A DNA stretch of 64,000 nt from positions 14,603,142-14,667,141 of the forward strand of contig CM060121.1 in NCBI GenBank assembly GCA_030522415.1, read 5' to 3'. Of this stretch, positions 11,300-22,959 are shown piece by piece. Made by a program: the position numbers and the translations under genes. The notes under the pieces were generated by a model, which had not been told where the DNA came from, did no database searches, and saw only the letters and a program-made list of their open reading frames with translations. Source of the DNA: Channallabes apus. Its lineage: Eukaryota; Chordata; Actinopteri; Siluriformes; Clariidae. Positions within the stretch are counted from its first letter, which is position 1, and each line of letters begins with the position of its first letter.

Positions 11300-12279
11300 A
11301 TGTCCAAACATCTCAAGGGCCCCAAAATCTCCTCGGACCTCAGAGGGTTAAGAGACGTTCATGACAAGATAGGACACAGTGGCAGAAATTACATGCTTTC
11401 AGAATTGCGGGAGAAATACTGGATTCCGACTGCTAACTCACTCGTAAGACAGTTTCTCTCCAGGTGTGTGATATGCAGGAAGTCTAGAGCTACTGTAAAG
11501 CATGTAAGCAAAAAATGTCAGAATTGCCATTCGACAGAATAATACCAGACCACCCACCCTTCACCAATGTGGGAGTAGACTTCTTCAGACCCTTCGAGTT
11601 CAAACGTGGCAGAAGTAACGTTAAAAGATATGGCGTACTTTTCACTTGTCTGACAACAAGAGCCGTGCACATTGAAATTGCTCATTCGCTTGACACAGGC
11701 TCTTGTGTGAATGCCATGCGACGCTTTATAAGCAGGAGAGGTCAGTTGATGCGAAGTGACAATGGAACAAACTTCATAGGCGCTGAGACTGAACTGCGCG
11801 AGGCTATTCAGCAATGGAATCAGTCACGAATTGAAAGCTTCCTCACTCAAAGGAACATACAGTGGACATTCAACCCGCCCTCTGGATCTCACTTTGGTGG
11901 AATATGGGAAAGACAGATCAGGTCAGTTAGAAAGATCTTGAGATCAGTACTGAAAGAACAAACATTAACTGACGAGAGCCTGCATATATTCATGTGTGAA
12001 GTAGAAGCGATAATGAATAACCTACCCCTCACTACTGTCTCGGAAGATCCCACAGATTTGGAACCTTTGACACCTAACCACCTGCTGCTGATGAAAAAAC
12101 AGCCAAACCTGCCACCTGGATTTGTCAAAAAGGAAGACATCTATGCACGTCGCAGGGGGAAGCAGATCCAGCATCTATCAGACCTGCTCTGGAAGCGATG
12201 GGTGCGTGAATACTTGCCCTTGCTCCAGGAACGGCAAAAATGGTTTAAAAAAAAAAAAAACTCTCGATTGGAGATATAG
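11300..12279 (+). pseudogene. BEL-2 integrase
   Basis: The HHCC zinc-binding part lies in the 11300-11542 frame (VHDKIGHSGRNYMLSELREKYW, then [11 protein letters not shown]). The catalytic core lies in the 11515-12279 frame: VGVDFFRPF (first Asp), [11 protein letters not shown] (second Asp) and [16 protein letters not shown] (Glu), followed by [13 protein letters not shown] and the [18 protein letters not shown] tail typical of BEL/Pao. A frame change around 11515-11542 and a poly-A tract at 12247-12260 break it. A CVRRVLVKTKTNTLERPIDKLCLM-like end continues in another frame to about 12435. Confidence 0.85.
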
Positions 12280-12607
12280 TTTTAATAACTGATGAGTCTT
12301 CTCCAAGCAATTCATGGGTTATCGGAAGAATCACGAAAGTGTTCCCCGACAAAAGGGGGACTTGTGAGACGTGTGTTAGTTAAAACTAAGACCAACACTC
12401 TGGAAAGACCCATCGACAAGCTGTGCCTCATGTGAAATGGACTGTTAAATGTATGCAAATATAAACACCTGAGATAAATATTACACATTTACAAGATTTC
12501 AAACGTTTAGAAGGTTAAGAATGTTTGATTTAATGGCTTTATCAAAAAAAAAAAAAAAACAGAAATTGTAATTGTCAGTCTCCATGCCTGTCAATTAGGG
12601 GCTGGAA

Positions 12608-13264
12608 TGTAAGTGCCATATCGTATTTGTTCTGAATTTGTTGTTGTGTTTATTTTACTTTATTTTATTTTACTTGTTGTTATTTCATTTATTCTACCTT
12701 GTTCTATTCATTAGTAAATCATTAAGCATTAAGTTTGTTACATAAGCCATAAGTTTTAAATTTCTTAGTCATGCATCCATCTTGACAATCGTAGGTTGGT
12801 CTGTGATGTCATTCCACTATTACATGCATTTGTATGACTGTCATATGTTAGAGAGTTCAGTTTAGATGCGGAAGGCTACGGAAACACAAGCTTTTGACCG
12901 TAAGCACGTAAGCTAGTGAGCTCCCGGTAAGCTAAGAATGTAAGATACAGCAACTAGGTTGTTGTAACTGTAAGCTCCCGTAAGTAGATATATACAGCAA
13001 GAGTGTTGTTATATTCGTAAGCTAAGACTGTAATTTGTAAGATACAGCAAACAGGTTGTTGTAAAAGTCAGAGATTTGCAAGATGCAGCAACTGGTGTCT
13101 GTAATCACAGTGGATTTACTCAAGACGACTGTATGAAGTGTTGATTCTTTGATGCTGACAAAATAAACTACAAGACACAAAGAGATCGGACTTCTGTTGT
13201 GTGAGTGAAACTTTAAGACAAAGCTACACGTCAAAACTGGTGAAATAATATGACCGCATCTACA
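12608..13264 (+). repeat. BEL-2 3' LTR
   Basis: It begins TGTAAGTGCC and ends GCATCTACA, followed by the ACGCC target duplication. Relative to the 5' LTR it has an extra TTTACTTTAT-type repeat near its start, lacks one GTAAGCTC unit, and shows several point differences. Confidence 0.9.
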
Positions 13265-13879
13265 ACGCCCTTTTAGGGATCACAGTGATTTTCTGGCCCA
13301 CGATGATGACTGGCTTATTAGCCGTTTCAGATTTCCAAGAGCTATCCTCTTGGAGCTCTGTGCTGAGTTAGGTCCAAATTTGGAAAGAGAGTCAGCGAGG
13401 AGCCACGCATTACCCGTTCCCTTACAGGTGCTGACAACGCCCGGTTTCCTGGCAACTGGTTCTTTCCAAAGGGAACTGGCAGACTGCTCAGGGTTAATCC
13501 AGTCGTCTTTGAGCCGTGCAATGCCAGCTGTATGGGATGGGTTCATCCGCATGTCTAGCAGGTACAGTATATAAGCTTTCCATACCATGCCGTTGACCAG
13601 CCAAACATTAAAGCCCAATTTGCAGCGATCGCCTGTTTTCATAATGTAATCGGAGCGATCGACTGCACGCACATTGCTATAAAGGCGCCATCTGAAGACG
13701 AATTTGCATACGTGAATCGGAAACATTTCCATTCAGTAAATGTGCAAATAATATGTGATGCTCAATTGCGCCTAACAAATATTGTGGCAAGGTGGCCTGG
13801 GTCAACCCATGATTCATTCATCCTCACAAACAGCATGGCTGGGATGAGGCTCCAAGGTGGCAGGAGGACAAACTTGCAA

Positions 13880-13967
13880 ATAACACAGTTTTTCTCCGGT
13901 CTACCTCCAATAGGAGCACCTCCAATTCACATTCTGTGAAGTTTCTCTTCTTGCTTGCTTTTGCCAT
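13880..13967 (-). pseudogene. Harbinger Myb/SANT-like protein, N-terminal fragment
   Basis: On the minus strand, an ATG at 13967 opens MAKASKKRNFTECELEVLLLEVD, which resembles the N terminus of the Myb/SANT-like DNA-binding protein that PIF/Harbinger elements encode next to the transposase. After about 30 residues the similarity stops at the junction with the transposase remnant. The divergent arrangement and shared truncation point indicate a single internal deletion. Confidence 0.6.
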
Positions 13968-14224
13968 TGCTTTTTCATTTGGTTTTGCCAAAGTGGAGTC
14001 ATTACCATATTTATTCGGCGGAGGAGGCAGGGAGGGGTTTTGCTCTCGTGCACGTGCGCTCAATTTCACGTTAATTCCGATGTACAAAGAGAATATGCGT
14101 GGGATTCCGCGTACGCAGTGTTTCATACATCAGATTTTTTTACTGCGTACACACATTTACAGCTTTGTCCGTACGCAATGTTTTAGTATGAATTCAATGC
14201 AAGTCTTTGTACATGAGGCCCCAG

Positions 14225-15160
14225 ATCTGTAGTACTCACTGTGGGCCATTTCTTGTATTTGTACTCAATCAGGGCTTACAATGTAGCTCAGGAATGAGAT
14301 TTTATTGACATGATACTATTTTTTTTTTGCTCTTAATATGTAGTTTCTCATGGAGTTTAACACACTTTCGATATGCTGTGTGGACTTTAGATTGGGTAAG
14401 TAAATAAAATTTTCACCTACAGTATATTGGCAATGACAAATTTCCCTAACATCTGTCTCAGGTGACTAAATTATATGCGCTGCACAGATCTCATTTAGTA
14501 AATCATTCTGCCCTCTATAAATTGTTTCAAGTGTGCTGAGCTACTAGTATCATTGGATAACAGTACTTTACAAAGACCATGCTCAGTATGTGGTAATCTA
14601 TGCCATAGTTGAAGCCAATCAACAATGTATAGATTTCCACTACCGTTTTTCCACAAAAAATAAGTTTGAAATAACTTGCTTTTTAACTGGGTTTTTTAAT
14701 GAATGTAATGCCGTGGAAACACGGCAGCGGCCAAAATAAACCAGGAGCATTTCAAAATAATTCGTGAAATGATCGCCAGATGGCGCAAATTGACATTTTC
14801 CGTCGTCTCGGTTTTTAAATATATTCAGAGCTTAAGTCATAATAAAGTCAAAACAATATGTTGTAGCGAAGAAATACTACAATTATGATAATTTACACAT
14901 CCAACAAACATGAAAAACTATAAATATAAAAAATATGAGTTAGAAAACATTGGTTTTATTTTGTTTAGACAGACTCTCTGTTTTTATCTGTTTAGTGTTA
15001 TTATTAAAGAAAACAGCACAAACAACAGCACTAGGGCTTTAAAAAAAATGTTTTTTCGACAATACTTACAGTTGTTAGAGTTTAAGACATCAAGATTTAA
15101 ATATAGAAATAACTAAAACAAATAGAGCAAACTTCCAGGATAGATAATAAAAAAATAAAT
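14225..15160. other. AT-rich sequence without recognised genes
   Basis: No convincing reading frame, RNA gene or element ends are visible. One palindromic-looking GATCGCCAGATGGCGC site lies at 14771-14786. The short ORF at 14910-15116 is Lys/Asn/Ile-rich and looks like chance coding in AT-rich DNA. Confidence 0.4.
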
Positions 15161-15164
15161 CAAT

Positions 15165-15720
15165 AAAAAAGATGTATGCAGTATAATCGAGGCCTCTCAT
15201 TACATTATTTGCTCGCACTTCGTCTGGCACTGAACCAAAATATATTGTCTTACATTTGTGAATAAAATATCTTTTTTTTTTCAGAGATTTATTTGTGCAA
15301 AATAATATTTATGCAATATAATTACAGCCTCTGGATTCGTTTTTCGTTTGCAGTATAAAACCAAAATACATCTTACTATTTTTGAGAGATTTGTTTAAAA
15401 AAAAATTCAGATATTTGTCTGTACAAAATAATATTTATGCAATATAATCATAGGCTCTTGATTCGTTATTCGTTTGCAATATAAATCAAAATACATTAAC
15501 CATATAATATAAACCAGAATATAAACCAAAATATTTCATTTGTTGTATTAAGTATTTATGCCGTCTCATAAAGGATCCAGAGATTTCGTTGTACTAAATA
15601 ATATTTTTGCTGTATAACCATCTTAATTCGTTAACCGTAGATTTTTTTCTGCAATTCAGTTGTACTGAATGATGTTCATGCAGTATAATCAAGCTCTCTT
15701 ATTTCGTTATTTGTTCGCAT
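15165..15720. repeat. Degenerate tandem array, roughly 70-170 bp spacing, 5 units
   Basis: A core of the form (A/G)TATTTATGCA(A/G)TATAATC, followed by CTCT..ATTCGTTATTCGTTTGCA, recurs at about 15176, 15306, 15431, 15600 and 15672. Units are diverged and of unequal length. No coding potential is seen. Confidence 0.55.
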
Positions 15721-15899
15721 TTGGCTTGCACTTGCTGCATTGCACACTACTGAGCATCCAAGCGTGGCAACGCATGCTTGGTTTAAGTTGGACATTGATG
15801 CACATATTGTAAATGAATGTGAATCGTAGGGCATTATATTCCTGCCACAATTCTCACAGCTGCACAGTATGTATTGAAATAATAACAATAGTGTTTTTC

Positions 15900-17900
15900 T
15901 TTACTGAATAGGCAGAGCCTCTGAATACAGTGCGCCGTTTTAACGGGGGTGGGGATAAGAAAACAGCAGGGAAACTGACTGACCATTTTAATAATTCATT
16001 GATACGTTGATGTCTTTGGTTTCGGCTGTGAGTGGATGCGCTGTAGTAATCCACGTTATGGATTAATACAAATTACATAAGCTGATTTTCCCCCCATTAA
16101 TTAAGACATTTCGCTTTCTGTATCTGTATTTCAGTCATGATATACTAACATATTTTTGCCGTGTAGTGCGCGCGCAACATCTCACGGGCGAGCCTTCACA
16201 CAGCAGACTAAATCGTCATTAGCGTGTCCCTCCCCCAAACAGCGCAGCGAGGAGCATTTACATTTAAACAGGTTTTACAGGTGTGCTTTGCAAAGTCAGA
16301 CACATACAAATGCAAATAATACAACTCCCCAAGTGATTAGCTGTTCTCACCTACAGTATACACTCGGAGAAACTAAAATCACCACTGTTCATGTTTTCAG
16401 CAAACTGGGGAGGATATTGGATCTTGCTTCAGGCCTCTTCTTAAATTTGTGTAAATTTAAAATCTTCTGAATTCTAAAATTGACATTGTTACAGTTTGTA
16501 ATCCCTGGAATGAGATTTTTCTTACCATAACATGTAGTGTTATTAATCACTCTATGCTGTTTTTAATTACTTTTAATTTGAGATTTTATTTATAAATAAA
16601 CAAACCAAATAAAATTATTCCATGTGTATTTACCCTTTGTAAAATAGCATAAAAAATTATGGGTCGTGTATCGAGCGATTAAAAACAATACAAGGCACGT
16701 TATGATGAGGAAACTTTCTATCTCTTCCATTCCAGTGATTAAAAAATGGTAAAAATGTCAATTTTGGAATCCACAGCAAAAGAACATGATAATAATAATC
16801 AAAATAATAATATTATTCTTTTTACTGTTTATGTCCACCATTTAATAATTATTTAATTATCAATAATTAAAGCTGCTCACATCGCGCGCTTTCACTTTAA
16901 AAAAATGCAGTGTTTAATCAGCAAGTATATGTCGCCTCTCTTAATGATTGATAAATATTCTGACTGAAACAAATCTGCTCGTGTCGGCTCATATCGGGAG
17001 CATTTTTGATGAAAGAGGAGAGTAGAAGGGGAAAACTGAAAGTGTGTACAAACAACAGCACAATGCATGTGTGTGAATGGCTGAAACGTGGTTGTGAATA
17101 AACCTTTTAGTTACATTTACATTTACATTTAGGCATTTGGCAGACGCTCTTATCCAGAGCGACTTACATTTTTTTTTTTTTGTGAATTTAAAACATTTGC
17201 GTGATCCTGCGTGTGCGCTCTTTAACTTTGCCGAGTTTTGATCTAAAGTCAGATGAACGCGCGCCGATATGAGAGATTAGATATCTCCTTCAGCAAACAC
17301 ATATTATAGGTGTTAAATAAGCGCTGTCTATGCGGCGCTGGGAGAAACGCACGCCGATGTGAGCCGCTGTATTTCAGTCATGATATACAGTACTAACTCT
17401 ACCTCTCACAGGCGAGCCTCCACACAGCAGACCAAATCGTCATTAGCGCGTCCCTAGCAAGGAGCATTTACTTACATCTAAATGGAGTCATTTACATAAA
17501 TCACTGATCACATTTAAACAATTTATTCATACAGATGTACATGTTTTATAGGTTTGTTACTGAAGAACTGTGGCAGCGGGCACACCTAAAAATAAATGCA
17601 GGATTATTTTTTTTTTATAGTTTATTATAAATAAAAATGCTTTTATAAATGTGGGCTACTGTTATCTACTTCAAATATTTGTTAAAACAGCCAGGAAACT
17701 CACTCTGACCATTTTAATAATTCATTGATAAATTAGTGATTCCTTTGGTTTCGGCTGTGCTGTGTGATCATGTCATCTCGTCGTCTCCGCAGCAGTGAGC
17801 GCGCCTATAATTCACTTTTCATACATGCATAATCTAATAATTTTTTTTCATTAGTTTATATAAAAGCAGATATTTCGCTTTCTATAAGTATATATTTTTC
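15900..17900. repeat. Interspersed direct duplications in AT-rich DNA
   Basis: The block TATTTCAGTCATGATATAC...CACACAGCAGAC.AAATCGTCATTAGCG recurs at 16131-16270 and 17371-17480. The block GACCATTTTAATAATTCATTGATA...TTTGGTTTCGGCTGTG recurs at 15980-16030 and 17697-17760. An AGACATTTCGCTTTCT-like block recurs at 16104 and 17866. The spacing of about 1.24-1.77 kb suggests successive duplications of one repeat; no gene is seen. Confidence 0.5.
17110..17185 (+). repeat. Widespread teleost repeat motif (ACATTTA)n-GGCATTTGGCAGACGC
   Basis: Three ACATTT units lead into GGCATTTGGCAGACGCTC and TTATCCAGAGCGACTTACA followed by a T run. I know this motif as very common in teleost genomes within repeats, but I cannot assign it to a named family. 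A degraded form is present in both R1 copies. Confidence 0.5.
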
Positions 17901-19386
17901 ACGTCTGTGAGGCGAGTATACACGGAGTTTGGGTTCATTTTCTGACGCGCTCAATTTCACCAAAATCAATACAGAACCCCGTTTACTTTATTTATTTAAC
18001 AAAATCATAAAGTTTTTTTGTCATTGTGAGTGCACCTAAATAAAAGTAGAGTCTTATAAAAGCTACAAATTTAAAGAATACGAAATATAAGATGACACAA
18101 GACCCTACACGTGTAGCTTTTCTAATTACACATAATAAAAAGGTTCAGTGTATTAACGTTTACGTTGCTTAAATTCAATCCTAAAAAACTGAATTTAATT
18201 TTAATTATAAATTTGTACTGTAATGTTACTATGTGATTATGAATTCGTTTAATTACAATGTTTCACTTTATTTTATCTGCAACGACGTGCAGCTGTGGAC
18301 GACCTGCGCCTCATTAAGCCTGGAGAGAACGAACTGATGCCTGAGGCGTCAGTCTATAATTATATAGCGCCACTCAGTGGTAAAAGCCAGCGAACGCACA
18401 AACCTGAATGCTATCGCCGTAGGCCGTGACGGTAGAAGTCGCATACTGCTTGTGCACCCACTGTAGATACTACATAAATGACTTATTTTTGGATGCAGTG
18501 TTCCTCTGGGAATGATTGAGTGGTGTCTCACTCCTTCTGTGAGATTTGGTGGTCATGTTCTTGCATCCTGGGGAAATCCAAGGTAATGGGGAAGTTGGTG
18601 ATCTTGAACCTGAGTGTTGGGAGTTGTAGTGCTCACCCACCATATTAGTGTTCTGTGTGTATCTCTGTGTCATTGTTGACATGAGTCTGACAATGATGCA
18701 CAAAGTTTAGGGTCATTAGCCTTCCAAAGCTGACTAAAAAAGGTTGAAGAAAAATAAATGTAACAAAATTTAGTGTACAGTAATAAAACAAATTTTACTG
18801 CACCTGTGTCCTCAACATAAACCCTCCTAACAGTCTCAAATTGTGCTCAGGTGCATTTACCATCCATAGACTATGTGAGTATAGCCCTCAGATTTAAGTA
18901 TGACATTAAAGCTTGATACATCAAACTACAACTTTTAGTAATTAACATGATTGTATCGGATAGTAATAGTTATAGGTACTACTAAAACTAAACGTTTTTC
19001 CCCCATTAGTGTGGTTCCCAATGTGAATAAATATGAGGAATAATTTCACTTGCATTGTAAAAGATCTTTTCTTTAAGTGTGGTTTACTCTTACATTTGCC
19101 AGTGAATTTCAAAACAAAGCTGAAGATATGGGAATTTAAAAGTCTATAGTGTCCTTTACTCTACATTTGTGTAAAACTGTGCCCATATTCCTGACAGATT
19201 GGCCTGATTGAAGCAGGGCTGAAAGGCTGAAAGCAATTTTTTAAACAAACACAAGGGAAATCTGTATTTCAGTATTTCTTCAGTATTTCTGTATTTTGCT
19301 CATCGGTAAGTAGTTGCTCCACTGCAGAAGAAAAAAATGTGTCCAAGGCATACAGATATTACCATGACTTGGTGTTTGCTTTCTTT
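17900..19386. other. Unassigned AT-rich stretch
   Basis: Several short frames exist on both strands, none with recognisable domains. The stretch 18280-18470 is less AT-rich than its surroundings but shows no motif I can name. Confidence 0.3.
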
Positions 19387-20476
19387 GGCTACGTTTACAC
19401 TGCCAGGTAAATGTGACCCAATTCCGATTTTTTGCTCATATGTGACACATATTGGATATGTTCTATGTCCGTGTAAACAGGAATAAAACGCATGCATTCC
19501 GATATTCCGATCGGTTTAGGCCTCCTTCATATGTGGAAATAAATCGGATTTAAATCAGATATGTGCTAATGTGATTGTCGTGTAAACAGACAGATCGGAT
19601 TTCCTGAGGCATTGTGTGATGTCCGTCATTAAAACAGTGACTTCTTCACGGTTTAATGACGTAATGTTATTCTCTGGTGGAAGCGCGTTTGGAATGATAA
19701 CATCACAGGTGACATGGAAGAGGAAAAGATCACCCCCCCCCCCACCCCGCCTTGTGTTAATGCTTATTTGGGCTAAATAACATTAAGAAATCAGTATTTT
19801 GTGAATGAAGCATATGTGCAGGCTGCAATTATGGGTTTTTTTTCTCCTCCTCCGTTTTAAAACCATGGTGCGCGAACTTTGCATATATAGCAGAGATAGC
19901 GGTAAGCATATTTCACCTTCATCTTTCTTGGCTAGTGTGTAACGCAAGAACCTACCTTTAAGTATGCGTGATGTTTCAGATGGTATGGCAAGTGTAAACA
20001 CGTGAATCGGACATGAGTCATAGTTAAAAGAACGTGTAAACAGATGGTCAAAAAAATCAGATATAGGCAACAAATCGGAATTAAGCATCGAGACCTGCAG
20101 TGTAAACATAGTAAAAATGTAACTTCAGCCGTCGACCACTGCCCCGTTTCTTCTTCCATGTCGCCTGTCCACATTCGCTTCCATCGGAGAATAACATTAC
20201 GTCATTAAACAGCGAAGAAGTTGCAGTTTAATGACGTACAGAACACAATGCCTCAGGAAATCCGATCTGTCTGTTTACACGGCAATCACATTAGCACATA
20301 TCTGATTTATATCCGATTTATTTCCACAGATGAAGGAGGATTGAAACCAATCTCGAAATATCAGAATGCATGCGTTTTTTTCCTGTTTACATGGACACAG
20401 AACATATCCGATGTGTGTCACATATGAGCAAAAAATCGGAATTGGGTCACATTTACCTGGCAGTGTAAACGTAGCC
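19387..20476. mobile_element. Foldback DNA element with inverted arms of about 300 bp
   Basis: The left end GGCTACGTTTACACTGCCAG is repeated exactly inverted at the right end, finishing CTGGCAGTGTAAACGTAGCC at 20476. The arms pair over about 300 bp with mismatches, including the ATCGGAATTGGGTCACATTTAC, CAGATCGGATTTCCTGAGGC and TAATGACGTAATGTTATTCTC blocks. The centre (19975-20110) holds a further degenerate copy of the end sequence. There is no transposase. The flanks (CTTT left, TTAA right) do not give a clear duplication, so the superfamily is undetermined; it is a non-autonomous DNA element. Confidence 0.75.
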
Positions 20477-21840
20477 TTAATGACTTGTAACACATTTGGG
20501 GTTTAACTCAGGATGGTCTCTGATTTCTCCTAGCTCCCAAAATCAACCTGGTAGTTGGGGTGGTTACTCTAAATTGTCTTAAGAGTGTGTTCAAGGGTGT
20601 ATTCTTCCTTGTGTTTCCAAGATAAGATCAGAATCTTACTGTACACTATGTTACGCTGACCAGGATAATTAATTAATTATAAAAAAATTACTTAATAAAT
20701 GAGTGGCAGGTTTTACTGTATGACTATTTGTTTTTAAGTAAAGTGGAACACCATGAGTGAAATGAAAGGAATTTGGCTGCAAGTAAAAATTTTATAATAT
20801 ACTATAATATATAATTTTATAATTACTAATTGCTTACATGTGGTTTAAAAAGACCCTTTAGGTGAAGTGCATATAGACAGTATAGTATTTTAATGTTGTC
20901 ATCTTGAGTGAGTAGTCTCCAGTCAGTGCTCTCAGTAACGGTCCAAGCTGTTTGAATGAGATTACATGAGGTAGCGGGCTGTGTAATTAATGTGTGTTAT
21001 AAGATAATGCGGCAAACGCAAAGCCTGGAAAATCTTAGTGACAAACAGAGCAGCTGAAATTTTATGGATGGTATCAGCAAGGCCATCTGTCATCACTCAC
21101 TTGTACTTGTTAGCTTGTTGCTGATTTGTCTTTAATTTACACTGATTGATTACATTGTTTATTTTAGTTTATTAGAAGCCAGCACTGCACTGATAAGTCA
21201 TTGTTCATTTGGGATAAACATTCTTCATAGTACGTTTTTCAAAGATCATGGCATTCTCAGCAAACTATATTCTATAAACAACAGGTTCAACTATCGGAAA
21301 TAGGAAAACAATCGCATATAGCCAGAACTCAACTCTACATTTACAGATGTCGCCCTTAAAACCCTGCGTGTTTTCCCGCGGGATGCCGCAATTTAGCGCG
21401 CGGCGTGCCGCGTCTTGCCGGAGGCAACATTCGGGAATTTTAAATAAATGTGTTGCGCTTCACTGAATATCCGCCAGATGGCGCATGGAAGGACTTTATC
21501 TAAAAGCCGGACCAAGTACAACAATGAATGTAAGGACGCGGATGAACAGTGCTGAAGCGAACATGAATTTTATTTTGTTTTATAATAGATCTTTCATGAT
21601 GAATGAGTGTATATGTGCTTCACATTATCAAACACAGGCAAAGGAGACAGAAATTATTGAGGGATCCACTGAAAAAAGTAAACCTAGTTTAATGTGTTTT
21701 TTTTTCTCATTCCATTAGTAAAAAAAATAATTTGCTCTTTTTAACTGAAGTGTCTAATTTATGCTTATGGGTGAATCTTTTTTTTTTTTTTTTTTAGTAT
21801 AATGCTGTTTACAGCAGGAAACCAAAGTGAAATATTTCAT
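20477..21840. other. Unassigned stretch with a GC-rich patch
   Basis: The segment is mostly AT-rich. 21340-21500 is GC-rich with CpGs (CGCGCGGCGTGCCGCGTCTTG) and contains a CCGCCAGATGGCGC site at 21471. The 77-residue frame at 21485-21718 has no recognised similarity. Confidence 0.3.
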
Positions 21841-22079
21841 TTTGATCAAGGTACTCTTATTAGGTTGAGTGTGATTTGCGCATGCGCAGTCTTTAGACCA
21901 TAGTTTTGCCGGTATAATTTTATTTCCGCCTCAAACCGGAGCATGACGTTGAAACAAGTAAGGAAGGATATCAGAACCTGTATTTCAGTTACTGTTAGTT
22001 AAAGCCCCTGATTAAACTTAAATCTAATCCATTCACAAAGGACATTTCTGCTTCAAACCGTGTCTCATGACCTCATGAC

Positions 22080-22730
22080 GCAGCATTATCACGGACTGAA
22101 TCACATGCGGGTGGAGATTCTCAAAGAAAACTCCTTTAAACCAGGTAAGAAAGCAAACTCATGTCATTTCTATGTGTAAATGTATCTCTTCTATGAGCAA
22201 ATTCATGATTTATGTCAGGAACAACTACTTTGTAGATTGAGTTTTGTGTCCGTGTTTGCTACTGTAGCTAAAACCACCTATATTACCTGCATTAGCATTA
22301 GCTAACTAACGTGGTGATTTTCAAAAACACCGGAGTTTATACAGTAAGTCAGCGGCGCCGAAGAAAATAATTATATTTAAGTACCGTTGGTTAACGATGT
22401 AAAAATTAATAGGAAAGTGACGTAAACATAGAACAAGCTAATTTGGAGTGAGTGCTGTTTGTAGTGTACTGCTTTCTATACTTTATACATACTGTAATTA
22501 AGATTTGCTAACATAAGAACTTGAGCCAGTCCAATTTTTGTTTTTACCTTTTTTTTTTTTTTTTTTAAAGATCAGTAATGAGTTTCTGAGAATTATATCT
22601 GCTCCACTTCAAGCAAGATTACTGGTTTCCTTGGACAAGCAACACTACAAACTAATTGAGATCATCAGAAACTAGGGAGGAACCCGTCAGAGAGAAGACC
22701 AGAGATATAATCTTCATCTTCAAGTTCTTG
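22080..22730 (+). pseudogene. Decayed exons resembling a teleost SAMD3-like multicopy gene
   Basis: A possible exon ends at a good donor (CCAG|GTAAGAAA, GT at 22145). After a long T tract, an acceptor TTTTTTAAAG precedes an exon near 22572 that reads EFLRIISAPLQARLLVSLDK then QHYKLIEIIR, then an in-frame stop. In another frame VREKTRDIIFIFKFL follows. From memory this resembles a helical segment of predicted teleost proteins labelled sterile alpha motif domain-containing protein 3-like. The stop and frame change make it a pseudogene. An AATAAA lies at 22895, so a transcribed noncoding RNA is an alternative. The identification is tentative. Confidence 0.35.
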
Positions 22731-22959
22731 ATCTGGTATGTATGGTACGGTTCAGGACCAGGGAGGGAGCCGGAGACAGCAGAACAAAGAGATGATATTG
22801 CCAGCACCAGCACAGGGAGCACAGTTTTTAGTTTAGATCTCATGTTTACATTTTATTGTATGTTGATGGCTTGACTGTAAACAACAAACAATGCAATAAA
22901 TGTATAAAAAATATATATATTTATTGTCTCTTTCCAGGACCAGGCATATCGTTCAATTA

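Larger units (their letters stand above)
7949..13264 (+). mobile_element. BEL-2: BEL/Pao LTR retrotransposon with internal deletions
   Basis: Two LTRs of 664 and 657 bp, both TG...CA, flank gag-zinc knuckle-RT-integrase remnants in the plus orientation. The 5-bp target duplication ACGCC is perfect (7944-7948 and 13265-13269). The LTRs differ by several substitutions and small repeat-unit indels, so the insertion is not recent. Protease and the front of RT are missing, and the RT YVDD region is damaged. It sits inside the Harbinger transposase gene. Confidence 0.9.
7885..13937 (+). pseudogene. Harbinger DDE transposase, interrupted by BEL-2 and 3' truncated
   Basis: The reading starts at ATG 7885 (MAMAVLALLDDIVNGR), is cut by BEL-2 after 7948 and resumes after the duplicated ACGCC at 13270 with FRDHSDFLAHDDDWLISRFR and LPVPLQVLTTPGFLATGSFQ, a helix-rich N-terminal region typical of PIF/Harbinger transposases. 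A stop at 13572-13574 interrupts it. A second frame then gives NVIGAIDCTHIAIKAP and ARWPGSTHDSFI, which contain the first two acidic catalytic positions of the DDE triad. The third acidic residue is absent, because the frame runs into the Myb-gene remnant after about 13850. The enzyme is dead. Confidence 0.8.
7540..14221 (+). mobile_element. PIF/Harbinger DNA transposon, internally deleted, carrying BEL-2
   Basis: The ends are inverted: GGGCTTCATGTA at 7540 and TACATGAGGCCC ending at 14221 (one mismatch). A 3-bp CAG lies on both sides (7537-7539 and 14222-14224); 3-bp duplications, including the CWG type, are known for Harbinger elements. It encodes a HARBI1-like transposase on the plus strand and the start of a Myb/SANT-like protein on the minus strand, both truncated where they meet near 13850-13930. 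Without the 5.3-kb BEL-2 insertion the element is about 1.36 kb, so it is a non-autonomous deletion derivative. Confidence 0.8.

Noticed and set aside
13280..13732. Minus-strand 150-codon frame in Harbinger
   Set aside because: It is the antisense of the transposase, whose recognisable blocks are on the plus strand.
14910..15116. 68-codon Lys/Asn-rich frame
   Set aside because: Composition follows the local AT content and there is no supporting feature.
15165..15720. CRISPR-like array
   Set aside because: Units are diverged, unequal in length and lack the short identical repeat/unique spacer pattern; the genome is clearly vertebrate.
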